A stretch of DNA of 64,000 nucleotides. Source: Ostreococcus lucimarinus CCE9901 (Eukaryota; Chlorophyta; Mamiellophyceae; Mamiellales; Bathycoccaceae). The notes beneath the pieces were generated by a model. That model saw only the letters and a program-made list of their open reading frames with translations, was not told the DNA's origin and made no database searches. Position numbers and translations under genes: made by a program. This document shows, piece after piece, positions 1 through 9,835 of the stretch; position 1 is the stretch's first letter; each line of letters begins with the position of its first letter. The stretch lies in NCBI RefSeq assembly GCF_000092065.1, contig NC_009366.1:56001-120000 (forward strand). The letters run 5' to 3'.

Positions 1-1078
1 CACCGCTCCCAGCGCGCACCTTGCGCGCGAACGACAAGTAATCGTACACCGCCGGGTACGGACACGACGTCAACACGGCGTCGACTTTGTCCTCCGCCGA
101 AAGCTTGAATTTCCTGACGTCGACGTTGTGAATCGACGCGGGCGGCGCGGGCGCACCCGCATGTTTCGCACATTCCTCTCGAAACTGCTCCAAACGATTC
201 GCGTATTCCTCGACAGTTTTAAGAAACGTCTCCGCATTGACGCGCGAGGCGTCGTCGCCGCCGCCGCCGCGTTTTCCCTTACTCTTACCCTTATGCCGAC
301 GCTTGTTTTGAGACTTTTGCGTCCTTTGCAGCGCGACTGACATGCAAAACCACAACCCCTCGGCGACGCGCGGCGCACCGACGAACGCATCGCTCGCCAA
401 GTATTCCCTCAACGCGTCCCGAACCGCCCGCCAAGATCTCGGGACGTCGCTCGCGTCCTCATCGTTCGCTCCGTCTTTCTCCTCCCTCGTCCCCGCTCGA
501 TCCGTCACCGTCCGCGCGCTTTCGAGCATCACTTCCACCTCCTCCTCGCTCGCGCGCCAATTTCTATTCGCGCTCACGAAGCACGCCAACGGCGACACGT
601 CCGCGCCGACGGCGCGCCACCCGAGCGTCTGCGCGCACACCAGCGTCGTCCCTCCACCCGCGAACGGATCCAGCACGCTCCGCGTCTCCGTCGCCTCGAA
701 GCACTCTCGCATTATCAAATCGCACGCCGCGGGCTGCATGCCCGCCAGAATCTCCCCGAATCCGTGCGTGCACCGCGCGAACCCGCTCGGCGCGCTCGCG
801 TAGCCGTGCGTCCACTGCACGCGCATCGCCCGCAGGCACGACTCCGCGAGCGCGGCGTCGCCGAACGCGCGCTCGGTGAAGACATCGCTCGGCGTCGACG
901 CGCGCTCGAGGTACTCGAGCTCGCGCTCGCGCGCGGCGTCGCTCGAGCGCGCGGCGGCGGTTCGAGTCCCGACGCCGCGTCGCGCGCGTCGCGCCGCGCT
1001 CGAGCGACGCGACGCGTCGCGCGCGTCGCGACGCGTCGAGATCACCGCGCGCGAGGTCGCGCGCGCGACGCGCGCCAT
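1..1078 (-). CDS. Amino-DNA methyltransferase-like protein (partial, C-terminus beyond left edge)
   Basis: The minus frame stays open from the ATG at 1078 to the left window edge, so the C-terminus is missing. Residues 1-55 are Arg/Ala/Ser-rich and look like an organelle transit peptide. Residue 137 begins the SAM-binding motif I DPFAGGGTT. Residue 337 begins TSCPYP followed by AVYDY, the catalytic motif IV form seen in N4-cytosine/N6-adenine DNA methylases. The order motif I then motif IV is seen directly. Family knowledge: such enzymes methylate exocyclic amines in DNA, and related folds act on RNA. Inference: a prokaryote-like methylase, possibly organellar. The reductase gene starts 81 bp away on the other strand, so the two probably share a promoter. 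An RNA target is not excluded. Confidence 0.7.
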   Translation of the reverse strand, partial: MARVARATSRAVISTRRDARDASRRSSAARRARRGVGTRTAAARSSDAARERELEYLERASTPSDVFTERAFGDAALAESCLRAMRVQWTHGYASAPSGFARCTHGFGEILAGMQPAACDLIMRECFEATETRSVLDPFAGGGTTLVCAQTLGWRAVGADVSPLACFVSANRNWRASEEEVEVMLESARTVTDRAGTREEKDGANDEDASDVPRSWRAVRDALREYLASDAFVGAPRVAEGLWFCMSVALQRTQKSQNKRRHKGKSKGKRGGGGDDASRVNAETFLKTVEEYANRLEQFREECAKHAGAPAPPASIHNVDVRKFKLSAEDKVDAVLTSCPYPAVYDYLSFARKVRAGSG

Positions 1079-1159
1079 CGGGCGCGTCGCGAGGCGGCGC
1101 GAAGTGCCGACCGCCGGCGCCGTCACTTTTCGTCACTTTTCCGCGCGGTTTTCGGCGGC

Positions 1160-2119
1160 ATGCGCCGTCGCGGCGCGTCGACGGCGGCGCGCGGCGCCGC
1201 GGTCGGGTTCATCGGAATGGGCATCATGGGCGCCGCGATGTCGCGCGCGCTCGCGCGCGCGGGCGCGCGCGTGGTGGCGTGGAATCGGTCGCGGGACAAG
1301 GCGGAGGCGACGCGCGCGGCGTTCGAGCGCGACGACGCCGAGGCGATGCGCGCGAACGGAGGGGCGATCGACGTCGTGGACGCCGTGGCGGACGTCGCGG
1401 CGCGGTGCGAGGTGACGTTCGCGATGCTGGCGGATCCGCGAGCGGCGCTGGAGGTGGCGAGGGCGTACGCGGCGGCGAGCGGGACGCGGGACGGAGACGC
1501 GAGGACGTACGTCGATTGTTCCACCGTCGACGGCGCGTGCGGAGAGGCGACGCGAGAGATTTTGGGAGAAAACGTGCGGTTCTTAGCCGCGCCGGTGTCT
1601 GGGGGGTGGCGCGACGCGGCGAAAGGGGAGCTTTTGTTCCTGGGAGGCGGCGACGCGCGGGCGTACGAAGACGGCGCGCGGTTCATGGACGTCATGGGCG
1701 CGAAGCGTTGGCTCGTCGGTGACAGCCCGACGCACGCGGCGAGGGCGAAATTGATGTTGCAAATCATGATGGGGAACGTCGTCGGCGCGCTCGGGGAGAT
1801 GCACGCGCTGAGCGAACGCGCGGGGTTGGACTCGAACGCTATTTTGGAAATGCTGTCGCACAGCGCGATGGGATCGCCGCTCACGACGGCCAAGGGTAAG
1901 CTCATGGCCGATCGGAACTTTGCCCCGAATTTCCAGGTGTATCTACAACAGAAAGACCTACGTCTAGCGTTGAACTTGGCGGATGAGCTTGATTTCGCCG
2001 CGCCGATCACGGCGGCGACGAACGCGCAATATCTCAAGGCGAAATCGCTCGGGCACGCCAACAGCGATTTCGCCGCCGTCGCCGCGGCGTACACGGGCGA
2101 AAAGCCCGATTCGAGTTGA
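1160..2119 (+). CDS. Beta-hydroxyacid dehydrogenase, glyoxylate/succinic semialdehyde reductase type
   Basis: A 319-residue protein of the 6-phosphogluconate/3-hydroxyisobutyrate dehydrogenase superfamily. The Rossmann motif GFIGMGIMG lies at residues 16-24, followed by AWNR, where Arg suggests NADPH preference. The substrate-binding block APVSGGWRDAAKG lies near residue 150, and the catalytic Lys is K197 in ARAKLMLQIMMG. The C-terminal all-helical domain contains QQKDLRLAL. Family members reduce glyoxylate or succinic semialdehyde in plants, or oxidise 3-hydroxyisobutyrate. The APVSG and QIMMG blocks favour the plant GLYR branch. I chose the ATG just before the Rossmann fold. An upstream open stretch is low-complexity Arg/Ala sequence overlapping the divergent gene, so it is unlikely to be coding. 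The exact substrate is not proven. Confidence 0.88.
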   Translation: MRRRGASTAARGAAVGFIGMGIMGAAMSRALARAGARVVAWNRSRDKAEATRAAFERDDAEAMRANGGAIDVVDAVADVAARCEVTFAMLADPRAALEVARAYAAASGTRDGDARTYVDCSTVDGACGEATREILGENVRFLAAPVSGGWRDAAKGELLFLGGGDARAYEDGARFMDVMGAKRWLVGDSPTHAARAKLMLQIMMGNVVGALGEMHALSERAGLDSNAILEMLSHSAMGSPLTTAKGKLMADRNFAPNFQVYLQQKDLRLALNLADELDFAAPITAATNAQYLKAKSLGHANSDFAAVAAAYTGEKPDSS

Positions 2120-2275
2120 CGCGTGTAAAGCGCGAAAGAAGCCGAAAGCACGCGATGGACGCGCTGTCGTCGTCACCATTAATCCCCACGAGTTGTATTG
2201 CGAACGATTTGATTGACGCTCGTCGCTCGTCGCTCGCCGCTCGCCGCCGCCGCCTCAGACGACGCCGCGTCCGGC

Positions 2276-3034
2276 ATGCCGCCCACCGCGCGCGAGTGGC
2301 GCCACTTCACCGCATCCAGCGACGGCACGCGCATCGAATGTCTCATCACCGATTTCCCGCGCGCCGAGGACGAGAAGCGCGCGCGCGAGGACTGGTTTAT
2401 TCTCGTCCACGCCCATCCAAAGCTCGGTGGTTGTCGACAGATGATGCTCCCGCTCGCGCGTTCTCTCGCCGCTCGCGGGCACGGCTCGGTGTGCGTCGCG
2501 CTGCGCGGTACTTCTGAGTCCCTGGGCTCGAGCACGTGGCGAGGGAGCGAGGCGGAGGGAGAGGACGTGCTCGCGGCGTGCGCGCTCGCGGCGAACGGGA
2601 CGCTCGCGGGCGCGAACGCGAACGCGCGATGTCATTTGGTCGGATATTCGTACGGTGGGACGATATGCGGGTACGCGCTGAAGAGGAAACATCCGAACGT
2701 GGCGTCGTACATCGCGATCGGGTACCCGCGAGGGTCGTACGGGTGTGGATTGTACGGAGTCGGGGCGAAGTGGTTGATGCGAGACCACTTCGACGCGCTC
2801 GCGGAGAGCGAGACGCCGAAATTGTTCATTCATCCCGAACGCGACGAGTTTACGACGGTGAAGACGATGGAAACGCTCGTAGAGGAGAAGCTCGAGCGTG
2901 GAGTGAGGGAACTGCGAGTGTTAAAGGGGGCGGATCACTTTTCCGCCGCGACGGACGCGCGCGTCGTCGAGCAGACGGTGGATTGGATCTTAGAGTTTGT
3001 GGCGCGTTGTGCGCGACGGGAGGATTCTTCTTAG
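2276..3034 (+). CDS. Alpha/beta-hydrolase fold protein
   Basis: A 252-residue protein with a complete serine-hydrolase triad in the expected order: nucleophile S125 in GYSYGG, acid D190 in HPERDEF, and H221 in GADHFS. The N-terminal strand FILVHAHPKLGG supplies the oxyanion region (HAHP in place of the usual HGxP). It resembles the plant/animal small alpha/beta hydrolases related to dienelactone hydrolase or prolyl oligopeptidase C-domains, but the substrate cannot be named from sequence. An in-frame ATG at 2213 would add 21 residues. I prefer 2276 because the homologous core begins soon after. It runs co-directionally 156 bp after the reductase gene. The 3' end faces the isoamylase gene with only 64 bp between. 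Confidence 0.75.
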   Translation: MPPTAREWRHFTASSDGTRIECLITDFPRAEDEKRAREDWFILVHAHPKLGGCRQMMLPLARSLAARGHGSVCVALRGTSESLGSSTWRGSEAEGEDVLAACALAANGTLAGANANARCHLVGYSYGGTICGYALKRKHPNVASYIAIGYPRGSYGCGLYGVGAKWLMRDHFDALAESETPKLFIHPERDEFTTVKTMETLVEEKLERGVRELRVLKGADHFSAATDARVVEQTVDWILEFVARCARREDSS

Positions 3035-3098
3035 AAATAGACATAGCATTTCAATAGTCAAGAGTTAGCAAGGCATCTATATATAAGGTACAGTAGCT

Positions 3099-5381
3099 CT
3101 ACTTGGCGACGAGGATAACGCTCGCGCGCGGCGCGACGTTATATCGCGACTCGACGCCAAATTTGCCCTCCGCGATGAAGTCTTCGGGCGATGGCAAGTT
3201 TGTGTCCACGACTCTCGCCCAACGCTTACCGTGAGGTGGCGCAGGTAGCGCGGCGTCGACGTAGAATTCGTGCGCGTTGAAGGCGATGTATGTATCGCCG
3301 AAACCTTGCCCGCGGTCGTGCAACGTAAACGCCAAAAACTTTGACGACGGATCGTCCCATCGATCTTCGTGCCACGTGACGTCATCGTCGTTCAAGAAGT
3401 CTTCGCGACCGAGCAAAGGGTTCGCAAGTCGGAACTTGATCATCTCGGACGAAAATCGAAAGTAGTGCGCTTTTTGCTTTTCGAGTTCGTTCCACTGAAA
3501 GTTGTTCAACTTGTCGTCGTGGCCGTACGTGTTATTATTCCCGTACCGTGTGTGACCGTACTCATCGCCCATCACCATCATGGGCGTCCCTTGAGAGATC
3601 ATCAGCGCCACTTGAAAGTTTTTCATCTGACGCCAGCGAAGTCCTCGCACCGCCTTGTCGCCAGTTTCGCCCTCGTGTCCGCAGTTCCAAGACAAGTTGT
3701 CGTTCGAGCCGTCGTTGTTTGATTCCCCGTTTGCCATGTTGTGCTTACCGTTGTAGCTGACCAGATCGTGAAGCGTGAACCCATCGTGCGCGGTGATAAA
3801 GTTGACCGAGTGGTATGGCTTGCGTTTGTTCGTGTGGTACATGTCGGCAGAGCCGCTGATGCGTCTCGCAAAGTCGCTCTTGACGCCCTCGTCGCCCTTT
3901 ATGAAGCGCCGCAACACGTCGCGATAGGCGCCGTTCCATTCAGACCAGCGGTCCCAGTTGGGGAAACTACCGACTTGGTACAGTCCGCCGCAATCCCAAG
4001 GCTCGGCGATGAGCTTGACGTGCGAAAGTTCGGGATCCTTCGCGATGGCTCGAATCACCGGAGGCGAGTTCATGGGATGTCCCTTCTCGTCCCGGCACAG
4101 CGCGCTGGCGAGATCGAAACGGAAGCCGTCGACGTGATATTCTCGCACCCAGTGTTTCAGCGAATCGACGATGAACTTGGAAACGTACGGATGGTTCGCA
4201 TTCAGCGTGTTGCCGCACCCCGTAAAGTTTAACATTTGCACGTACTTTGACGTGTCCGTCATGTAATACGTCTTGTTGTCGATTCCACGCATAGAACACA
4301 GGTTCGGCAACTCGTCGTTCATCTCTCCCGTGTGATTGTACACGACGTCGAGAATGACTTGGATCCCGGCCGCGTGTAACGCTTTCACCATCTCCTTGAA
4401 CTCTCGAGACGCTCGCGCCGCGGACGCGCCCTTTGTGCCGAACCGCGACATCGGCGCGAAGAAACTCATCGTACTGTAACCCCACGTGTTTATCATGTGA
4501 TCGCGCGGGTTCGGAATGCGTTGAAACTCCATCTCGTCGTATTCGAACACCGGCAAGAGCTCGACGACGTTGACGCCGAGCGCTTTCAAGTGATCCACCC
4601 TGGCGGCGACGCCCGCGTACGAACCTCTCGTCTTCTCATCCAACCCCGAGCTCGCATCCGCGGTGAACGCGCGCACCGTCATTTCATAAACGATCATATC
4701 TTTCTCTTCGATCTTCGGCGATTCCACGCCCGCCCAATCGAACGGCTCGGATTCGAAATCGTACCCGCTCAACATGTCGGGATCGTTGACGTCGCCGTGC
4801 GTCGCGTGTTTCGGCCCTTCCCCGAAAACCTTCCTTCGCGCCTCCACGAGCGGCGCGTACGGATCCATCATCACCCGATCCTCGTACCATCGCGCGCCCG
4901 TCTCCCACCCCCCCGCGCCCTTGCATCGATACCCGTACCTCGCCCCTCGTCTCGGCGCCCCGCGCTCGACGCGCGCGTGCCACACGTTCCCCGTCCTCGT
5001 CATCGGCACCTCCCACCGCGGCGTCGCCTCGCTCCAATCATCGCTCTCATCGTACACGCACAGGCTCACCTCGCTCGCGCTCTCGCTGTACGTCGCGAAG
5101 TTTATCCCTCCCGACGTCGTCGCCGTCGGTCCCAGCGGCGCCGGTTCGCCGCTCGAAATCTCCAATCCATCCGTCCTCGTCCCTCTCGCCGTCGCCGTCG
5201 CCCTCGCGCGCGCGCCGTCCGGTCTCGACGCGCGCGCGCCGCCCATCGCGCGTCGCGCGTCGCGCGCGCGCGTCGTCGCGCGCCGTCGTCGCGCGCGCGA
5301 TGCCGTCCCGACGCGATTCAAATCGCTTCGCGCGACGCGCGCGCCGCCGTCGCGCGTCGCGCGCGCCGCGCCGGGGCGCAT
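3099..5381 (-). CDS. ISA3: Isoamylase 3 (starch debranching enzyme, plastid)
   Basis: A 760-residue GH13 debranching enzyme that hydrolyses alpha-1,6 branches in starch. Residues 1-75 are Arg/Ala-rich and fit a plastid transit peptide. An N-terminal CBM48-like domain (around [15 protein letters not shown]) follows, then the GH13 barrel. The conserved regions are all present: [17 protein letters not shown] with the nucleophile Asp near residue 420, IAEPWD with the acid Glu near 457, and [13 protein letters not shown] near 534. Strings such as [11 protein letters not shown] and [18 protein letters not shown] match the ISA3 clade, which acts mainly in starch breakdown, better than ISA1. A second ATG at 5246 could also serve as start. 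It is divergent to prefoldin, with 104 bp between ATGs. Confidence 0.93.
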   Translation of the reverse strand: MRPGAARATRDGGARVARSDLNRVGTASRARRRRATTRARDARRAMGGARASRPDGARARATATARGTRTDGLEISSGEPAPLGPTATTSGGINFATYSESASEVSLCVYDESDDWSEATPRWEVPMTRTGNVWHARVERGAPRRGARYGYRCKGAGGWETGARWYEDRVMMDPYAPLVEARRKVFGEGPKHATHGDVNDPDMLSGYDFESEPFDWAGVESPKIEEKDMIVYEMTVRAFTADASSGLDEKTRGSYAGVAARVDHLKALGVNVVELLPVFEYDEMEFQRIPNPRDHMINTWGYSTMSFFAPMSRFGTKGASAARASREFKEMVKALHAAGIQVILDVVYNHTGEMNDELPNLCSMRGIDNKTYYMTDTSKYVQMLNFTGCGNTLNANHPYVSKFIVDSLKHWVREYHVDGFRFDLASALCRDEKGHPMNSPPVIRAIAKDPELSHVKLIAEPWDCGGLYQVGSFPNWDRWSEWNGAYRDVLRRFIKGDEGVKSDFARRISGSADMYHTNKRKPYHSVNFITAHDGFTLHDLVSYNGKHNMANGESNNDGSNDNLSWNCGHEGETGDKAVRGLRWRQMKNFQVALMISQGTPMMVMGDEYGHTRYGNNNTYGHDDKLNNFQWNELEKQKAHYFRFSSEMIKFRLANPLLGREDFLNDDDVTWHEDRWDDPSSKFLAFTLHDRGQGFGDTYIAFNAHEFYVDAALPAPPHGKRWARVVDTNLPSPEDFIAEGKFGVESRYNVAPRASVILVAK

Positions 5382-5485
5382 GCGTTCGCGCCGCGCCGCG
5401 CGTCGCGCGCGCGACGATCGCGCGGCGCGCGTCGACGAGCGCGGACGACGACGACGACGACCGCGGCGTCAAAAAGCGACGCGGG

Positions 5486-6233
5486 ATGGCGGACGCGACG
5501 ACGACGGCGACGACGGCGACGGCGACGGCGGGCGCGAGCGCGGGCGTGCCCGGGGCCAAGGTGCGCGCGACGGCGCGACGCGCGCGCGAGGAAAACCGAC
5601 GACGCGACGCGCGCGATCGCGTTGACTCGCGGGACGAACGTCCGGTCGACGTCGAAACGACGAACGACGACGACGCGCGCGCGCGAGCGCGCGAGAGACT
5701 GACGTGCGACGCGTCGGACGCATACGCGATAGTTCATCGAGGACGTCGCGGCGCACGTGGGCGAGCGCGCGATCGATGAGGTCATGGAGGAGATGCGCGC
5801 GCGGTACGGACGATACAAACGCCTCGAGGCGGAGCTGCAGCAGGCGCGGATACGACTCTCGACGCAGCTGCCGGACGTGCGGCGATCGCTCGAGGCCGTG
5901 GAGACGCTGTGTGAGAAGCGCGATCGCGGCGACGCGAGCGGGACGACGGTGAAGTATCAGTTGACCGAGGCGACGTTCGCGGAGGCGACGGTGGAGACGC
6001 CGGAGAGCGCGTACCTGTGGCTCGGGGCGAACGTGATGCTGGAGTACACGCTGGACGAGGCGAAGGAACTGTTGGAGACGAACGTGACGGCGTGCGAGAG
6101 CGGGCTGGAGGCGAACGCGAGGGATTTGGCGGTTTTGAAGGACAACGCGACAATCATGGAGGTGAACATGGCGCGCGTGTATAATTTCGACGTCAAGCGC
6201 CAGCGCGAGCGCGAGGCGGCGGCGGCGAAGTGA
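5486..6233 (+). CDS. PFD3: Prefoldin subunit 3 (VBP1-like)
   Basis: A two-exon gene: exon 1 at 5486-5560, intron 5561-5732 (172 bp), exon 2 at 5733-6233, giving 191 residues. Exon 1 ends GVPGAK and exon 2 begins FIEDVAAHVG, recreating the family junction GIPxAxFVEDV. The body has two long coiled-coil helices around the block YLWLGANVMLEYTLDEA, ending NMARVYNFDVKR, both diagnostic for prefoldin subunit 3. Prefoldin is the cytosolic hexamer that passes nascent actin and tubulin to CCT. The intron starts GTGCGC, has an ACTGAC branch site about 30 nt before AG, and no pyrimidine tract. Residues 2-18 are a Thr/Ala low-complexity stretch from a repeated ACG/GCG tract. Confidence 0.93.
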
Positions 6234-6379
6234 GCGTCGCGTCGACCGCTCGAACCGCAACACGGATTAGGACGCTTAGAATGAATGAGAGAGCGATTCG
6301 CGCCCACCGCGCCGCGCCCGCCGCGCCGTCCCGCACGCCTCGCCGCGCCCGCCGCGCCGTCCCGCACACCTCTCCGCGC

Positions 6380-7183
6380 ATGCGCGCCGTCGCGCGCGCG
6401 CCCGCCGCCCTCGTCGCGCGCGAGCGACGCGCGACGATTCGTTCGAACCGCGCGCGTCGCGACGCGCGCGTCGACGCGACGAATGAGAGAGAAAACGCGA
6501 CGTCATCGCCCATCACCCGACGCGGCATCATCAACGCCGCGTCGCTCGCCCTGGCCGCGCCGCTCGCGATCGACGCCGCGCACGACCTCGGTTTCATCAC
6601 CGGTGACGAGGATTTACCCGCGGATTTACCCGCGGTCGGCGCGAACGAGGCCGTGGCCGTGTTCGCGGGAGGATGCTTTTGGTGCATGACGGCGCCGTTC
6701 GAGACGCTCGACGGCGTGCGCGCGGTGACGAGCGGGTTCATCGGTGGCGACGTGGCGCGTCCTCGATATCGCGACGTGGGATCGGGAAAGACTGGTCACG
6801 TCGAAAGCGTGAGAGTGGTGTACGACGCGGCGAAGACGAGTTATGAAAAGTTGTTGAGCGTTTACTGGCGTCAAATAGACGCGACGAGAGACGACGGGCA
6901 GTTCGTGGACGCGGGCAAACAATATCGCCCGGTTATCTGGGCGATGGACGACGCGCAGAAGCGGGCGGCGGAGAAGTCAAAGGAAGAGCTCGAACGGGCG
7001 AACGTGTTCGGGGCGCCGATTAAAGTTGAAGTCGTGGACGCGAGCGGGATGACTTTTTGGCCGGCGGAGCGATACCATCAAGATTATTATTTGAAGAACC
7101 CGAATAGATATCGGTTCTATCGCGCGGTGTCCGGGCGAGACGAGTACATCGCATCGGTTTGGGGCATCGAGCGGTCGTCGTGA
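6380..7183 (+). CDS. MSRA: Peptide-methionine (S)-S-oxide reductase A, organelle-targeted
   Basis: A 267-residue MsrA that reduces methionine-S-sulfoxide in proteins. The catalytic motif GGCFWC is present with its reactive Cys near residue 99, and the downstream blocks GHVESVRVVYD, QFVDAGKQYRP and YHQDYYLKNP are intact. The N-terminus is unusual: a basic transit-like stretch, then TRRG near residue 47 followed by a hydrophobic Ala-rich segment and an ADA-like end. This is the look of a twin-arginine thylakoid-lumen signal, whereas plant plastid MsrAs are normally stromal. An ATG at 6281 would add 33 residues encoded by a tandem-repeated Pro/Arg/Ala stretch, and I consider that start less likely. 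It lies 146 bp after prefoldin 3. Confidence 0.9.
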   Translation: MRAVARAPAALVARERRATIRSNRARRDARVDATNERENATSSPITRRGIINAASLALAAPLAIDAAHDLGFITGDEDLPADLPAVGANEAVAVFAGGCFWCMTAPFETLDGVRAVTSGFIGGDVARPRYRDVGSGKTGHVESVRVVYDAAKTSYEKLLSVYWRQIDATRDDGQFVDAGKQYRPVIWAMDDAQKRAAEKSKEELERANVFGAPIKVEVVDASGMTFWPAERYHQDYYLKNPNRYRFYRAVSGRDEYIASVWGIERSS

Positions 7184-7546
7184 GTGAGTGTTTGCGGGTC
7201 AATCGCTCGATGTCCGAACGCGGGCGTCGCGCGGTTTGGAGGACGCGCGTGAGATCCTCAGAAGTTAGTTAATGTGAGTAGTTTTATCGTTGTAGTCGTT
7301 ATGTGCCGGAATCGCTGACGGATGATCGATCAGAAAGCGAGGCGAACGAAGAGCGCGGGTGAGGGAGACGACTCGAAGGCGCGTAAAGGGAACCACGAAG
7401 TGCACATACGTATGTGGTTCAATAACACGCCAAAGTCATCTCTCGTATCATCTCGCGCGTTCGTTCGCTACTAAACAATGTGATCCGATCGGGTTCTCCG
7501 CCTTCCGATTTCCAGCTGTAAATCAATTCGTTCGCCCGTTATTTAT
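7184..7546. other. Intergenic region between convergent genes
   Basis: This 363-bp gap holds the 3' flanks of MsrA and of the WW/DEAD-box helicase gene. It is more AT-rich than the neighbouring coding DNA, particularly towards 7540. I looked for tRNA T-arms, snRNA motifs and a short spliced gene and found none. Confidence 0.5.
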
Positions 7547-7786
7547 TTAATACGGTCTCGATCCGAATGGGTTTCCGCCGCCACTGCCGCCGCCACCAGC
7601 CCAGCCGCCGCCGCCGCCGCCGCCGTAGCCGCCGCCACCGCCGCCGCCGTAGCCGCCGCCTCGTTGCGGGCCACCGTAGCCGCCGCCTCCCCCGTAGCCG
7701 CCACCACCACCGCCGTAGCCGCCGCCGCCGCCGCCGTAGCCGCCGCCGCCGCCGCCGTAGCCGCCGCCGCCGCCGCCGTAGCCGCC

Positions 7787-7821
<35 letters not shown>

Positions 7822-9391
7822 CGCGACGACCACCACCACCGCGACGACCGCCCTTGGGGCGACCGAACCCGGCAGAACGCGCCATCTCTTCAATTTCCGG
7901 CGACACGATTTGGTTCGCGTCGCGAAGAATGGGGATGAGCTTGCGAGCCATGTTGCCTTCGCCGCCGTCGATGAACGAGAACGCCCAGCCCTTTTTGCCG
8001 GCGCGACCAGTACGACCGATACGGTGGACATAGTCTTCGATTTGGTTGGGGAAATCGTAATTAATGACCAAGTTGCAGTCCTTGACGTCCAACCCACGCG
8101 CGGCGACATCAGTGGCGACGAGCACGGGCGTTCGACCTTGGCGAAACTGGTTCAAGATCCAGTCGCGCTCGCGCTGTTCCTTGTCGCCGTGAATGATCCC
8201 GGCCAAGTTACCGACGGATCGACCGAGTTGGTCGCACATACGCTTGGTGGAGCAGAAAACGAGCGCCTTGAGAGGATCGCAACCTTCGGGCGGGTTATTT
8301 AAAATCTCCATCAGGCGCTTCTCCTTCTCGAACCCGGAGCAAACTTCGATGGTTTGCGTGATGTCCTTGTTCGCGACGAGCTGGTCGGTGTCGCCGATGT
8401 TGACTTGAATCGGGTTGGTCAAGATGGCGGTCGCGACGCGAATCACCGCCTTGGGCCACGTCGCGGTGAAAAACAGCGTTTGGCGGTCCACCGGGACGTG
8501 TTGAAGAATCTTGCGAATTTGCGGCTCGAAACCCATGTCGAGCATGCGATCGGCCTCGTCGAGCACGACGTACGTCGCGGAAGACATGTCCACCATGCGG
8601 CTTTCCAACAAATCGTTCAAGCGACCCGGGGTGGCGATGCAGATTTGCGGACGGTTGCGCAACTGCTGCAGCTGACGCCCCTTGGGCGCGCCCCCGTACA
8701 AGCACACCGACCCGACGCCGCACGAAGAGCCAAACTTCATGCATTCCTCTTGAATTTGCGTCGCGAGTTCGCGCGTCGGCGCGAGCGCCAACATCATCGG
8801 CCCTCGCGCGTTGCGCCCATTACCGCGTTCGGCGATGTGCATCAAACCCGGGAACAAGAACGCCACCGTCTTCCCGCTCCCCGTCTTCGCCACGGAGATC
8901 ATATCGTACCCTTGCAACGCGATCGGCCACGACTGCGATTGAATCGCCGTCGGCTCGGTGTATCCCGCGCGCTTCACCGCGTCCAACAACGGCTTCGGCC
9001 ACGGTCCCGCGTCAAAGTTCATCATCGGATCGGGCACCGTCAGCCCCGGCGGCGCTCGCACGCTAATCTCGTGCCTCTTTCGAAAATCATTCCCACTCTC
9101 CGTCGCGCCGTACCCCAAATCCTTCAGCTCCAGTCCTTTCCCTCGACTGTACGCGTCAGGCGGCGGCGCGTTGTACTCCTCCGCACCGTACGAATCATCC
9201 GCGCCCAAGTGCGTGAACGACGCCCCGGAGTGCCCGAGATATCCAAACTTATTCTCCGCCTTCGTCGTCTCTGTCGGGCGATCGTACGTCGTCACGTTCG
9301 TCGCCATGTGCCAATAATACACCTTCCCCTCCGCGTGCACCTCCTGCCATCCCGCGGGCAATCCCACGGACGACACCGTTCCCTGCACCAT
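7547..9391 (-). CDS. WW-domain DEAD-box RNA helicase (DRH1/DBP2-like)
   Basis: A 614-residue ATP-dependent RNA helicase. Residues 10-42 form a WW domain (LPAGWQEVHAEGKVYYWH, then the Thr-Tyr-Asp-Arg-Pro end), as in the plant DRH1/RH14/RH40/RH46 group. The helicase core is complete: AKTGSGKT near 167, PTRELA, TPGR, DEAD near 277, TAT where many members have SAT, RGLD near 431 and HRIGRTGR. The last hundred residues are RGG and GGGYGG repeats encoded by near-identical GCC/GTA triplet arrays (7600-7850 on the plus strand), typical of RNA-binding tails. The likely role is nuclear RNA remodelling, splicing or ribosome biogenesis. The WW domain would bind a Pro-rich partner. The start ATG lies just before the WW domain. 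Confidence 0.93.
7600..7850 (-). repeat. Gly/Tyr codon repeat inside the helicase tail
   Basis: A tandem array of roughly 24-bp units (minus strand GGC TAC then GGC/GGA repeats) encodes consecutive GGYGGGGG-like units. Unit sequences are almost identical, which suggests recent slippage expansion. Confidence 0.8.
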
Positions 9392-9835
9392 CGCGTCTCG
9401 TCCAGAGTCAAAGATTTAAGATTTCGATTTCGCGCGTCGATTTCGCGCGTCCTCGCGCGTTCGTCGCGGGTTCGCCCCCCTCCGAGTCGCTCGAGGCGTC
9501 GCTCGCGGCGTCGCTCGCGCTCGAGCGTCGAGTGCGCGCGTGCGCGACGTCGCGCGCGCGAATGTGACGGCGCGATCACATTCGCGGCGTCACATTCGCG
9601 ACGCCGCCGCCACGTTGACTCCGCGATCGTCTCGACATGGGGTTTCGTGGGAATTATATGCGCGTTTTCGTGCGTACGGAACGTGGTTTTAAGAGTATGT
9701 GTCCGACCGACCGCGTTGCCAGCTGTCCGAAACGGTCGGTCGGTCGTTTTCGGCGCGCCGCGTCGGCGCGCGGCACAGCGCGACGACGGCGACGCGCGCG
9801 AGACGCGCGAGCGAACGGACGGGAAAAGTATAATC
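9392..9835. promoter_or_regulatory. Divergent promoter region between helicase and aquaporin-like genes
   Basis: This 444-bp non-coding gap separates two divergent starts. It holds three copies of an 11-bp motif: CGCGAATGTGA at 9557-9567 and its reverse complement TCACATTCGCG at 9576-9586 and 9590-9600. It also holds a perfect 10-bp inverted repeat, CGACCGACCG at 9704-9713 and CGGTCGGTCG at 9733-9742. The repeats are seen directly; a regulatory role is inference. Confidence 0.5.

Noticed and set aside
960-985. T-arm-like GGTTCGAGTCCC suggesting a tRNA
   Set aside because: The flanking bases do not form a 5-bp T stem and no acceptor or anticodon stem can be placed; the sequence is the coding N-terminus of the methylase on the minus strand.
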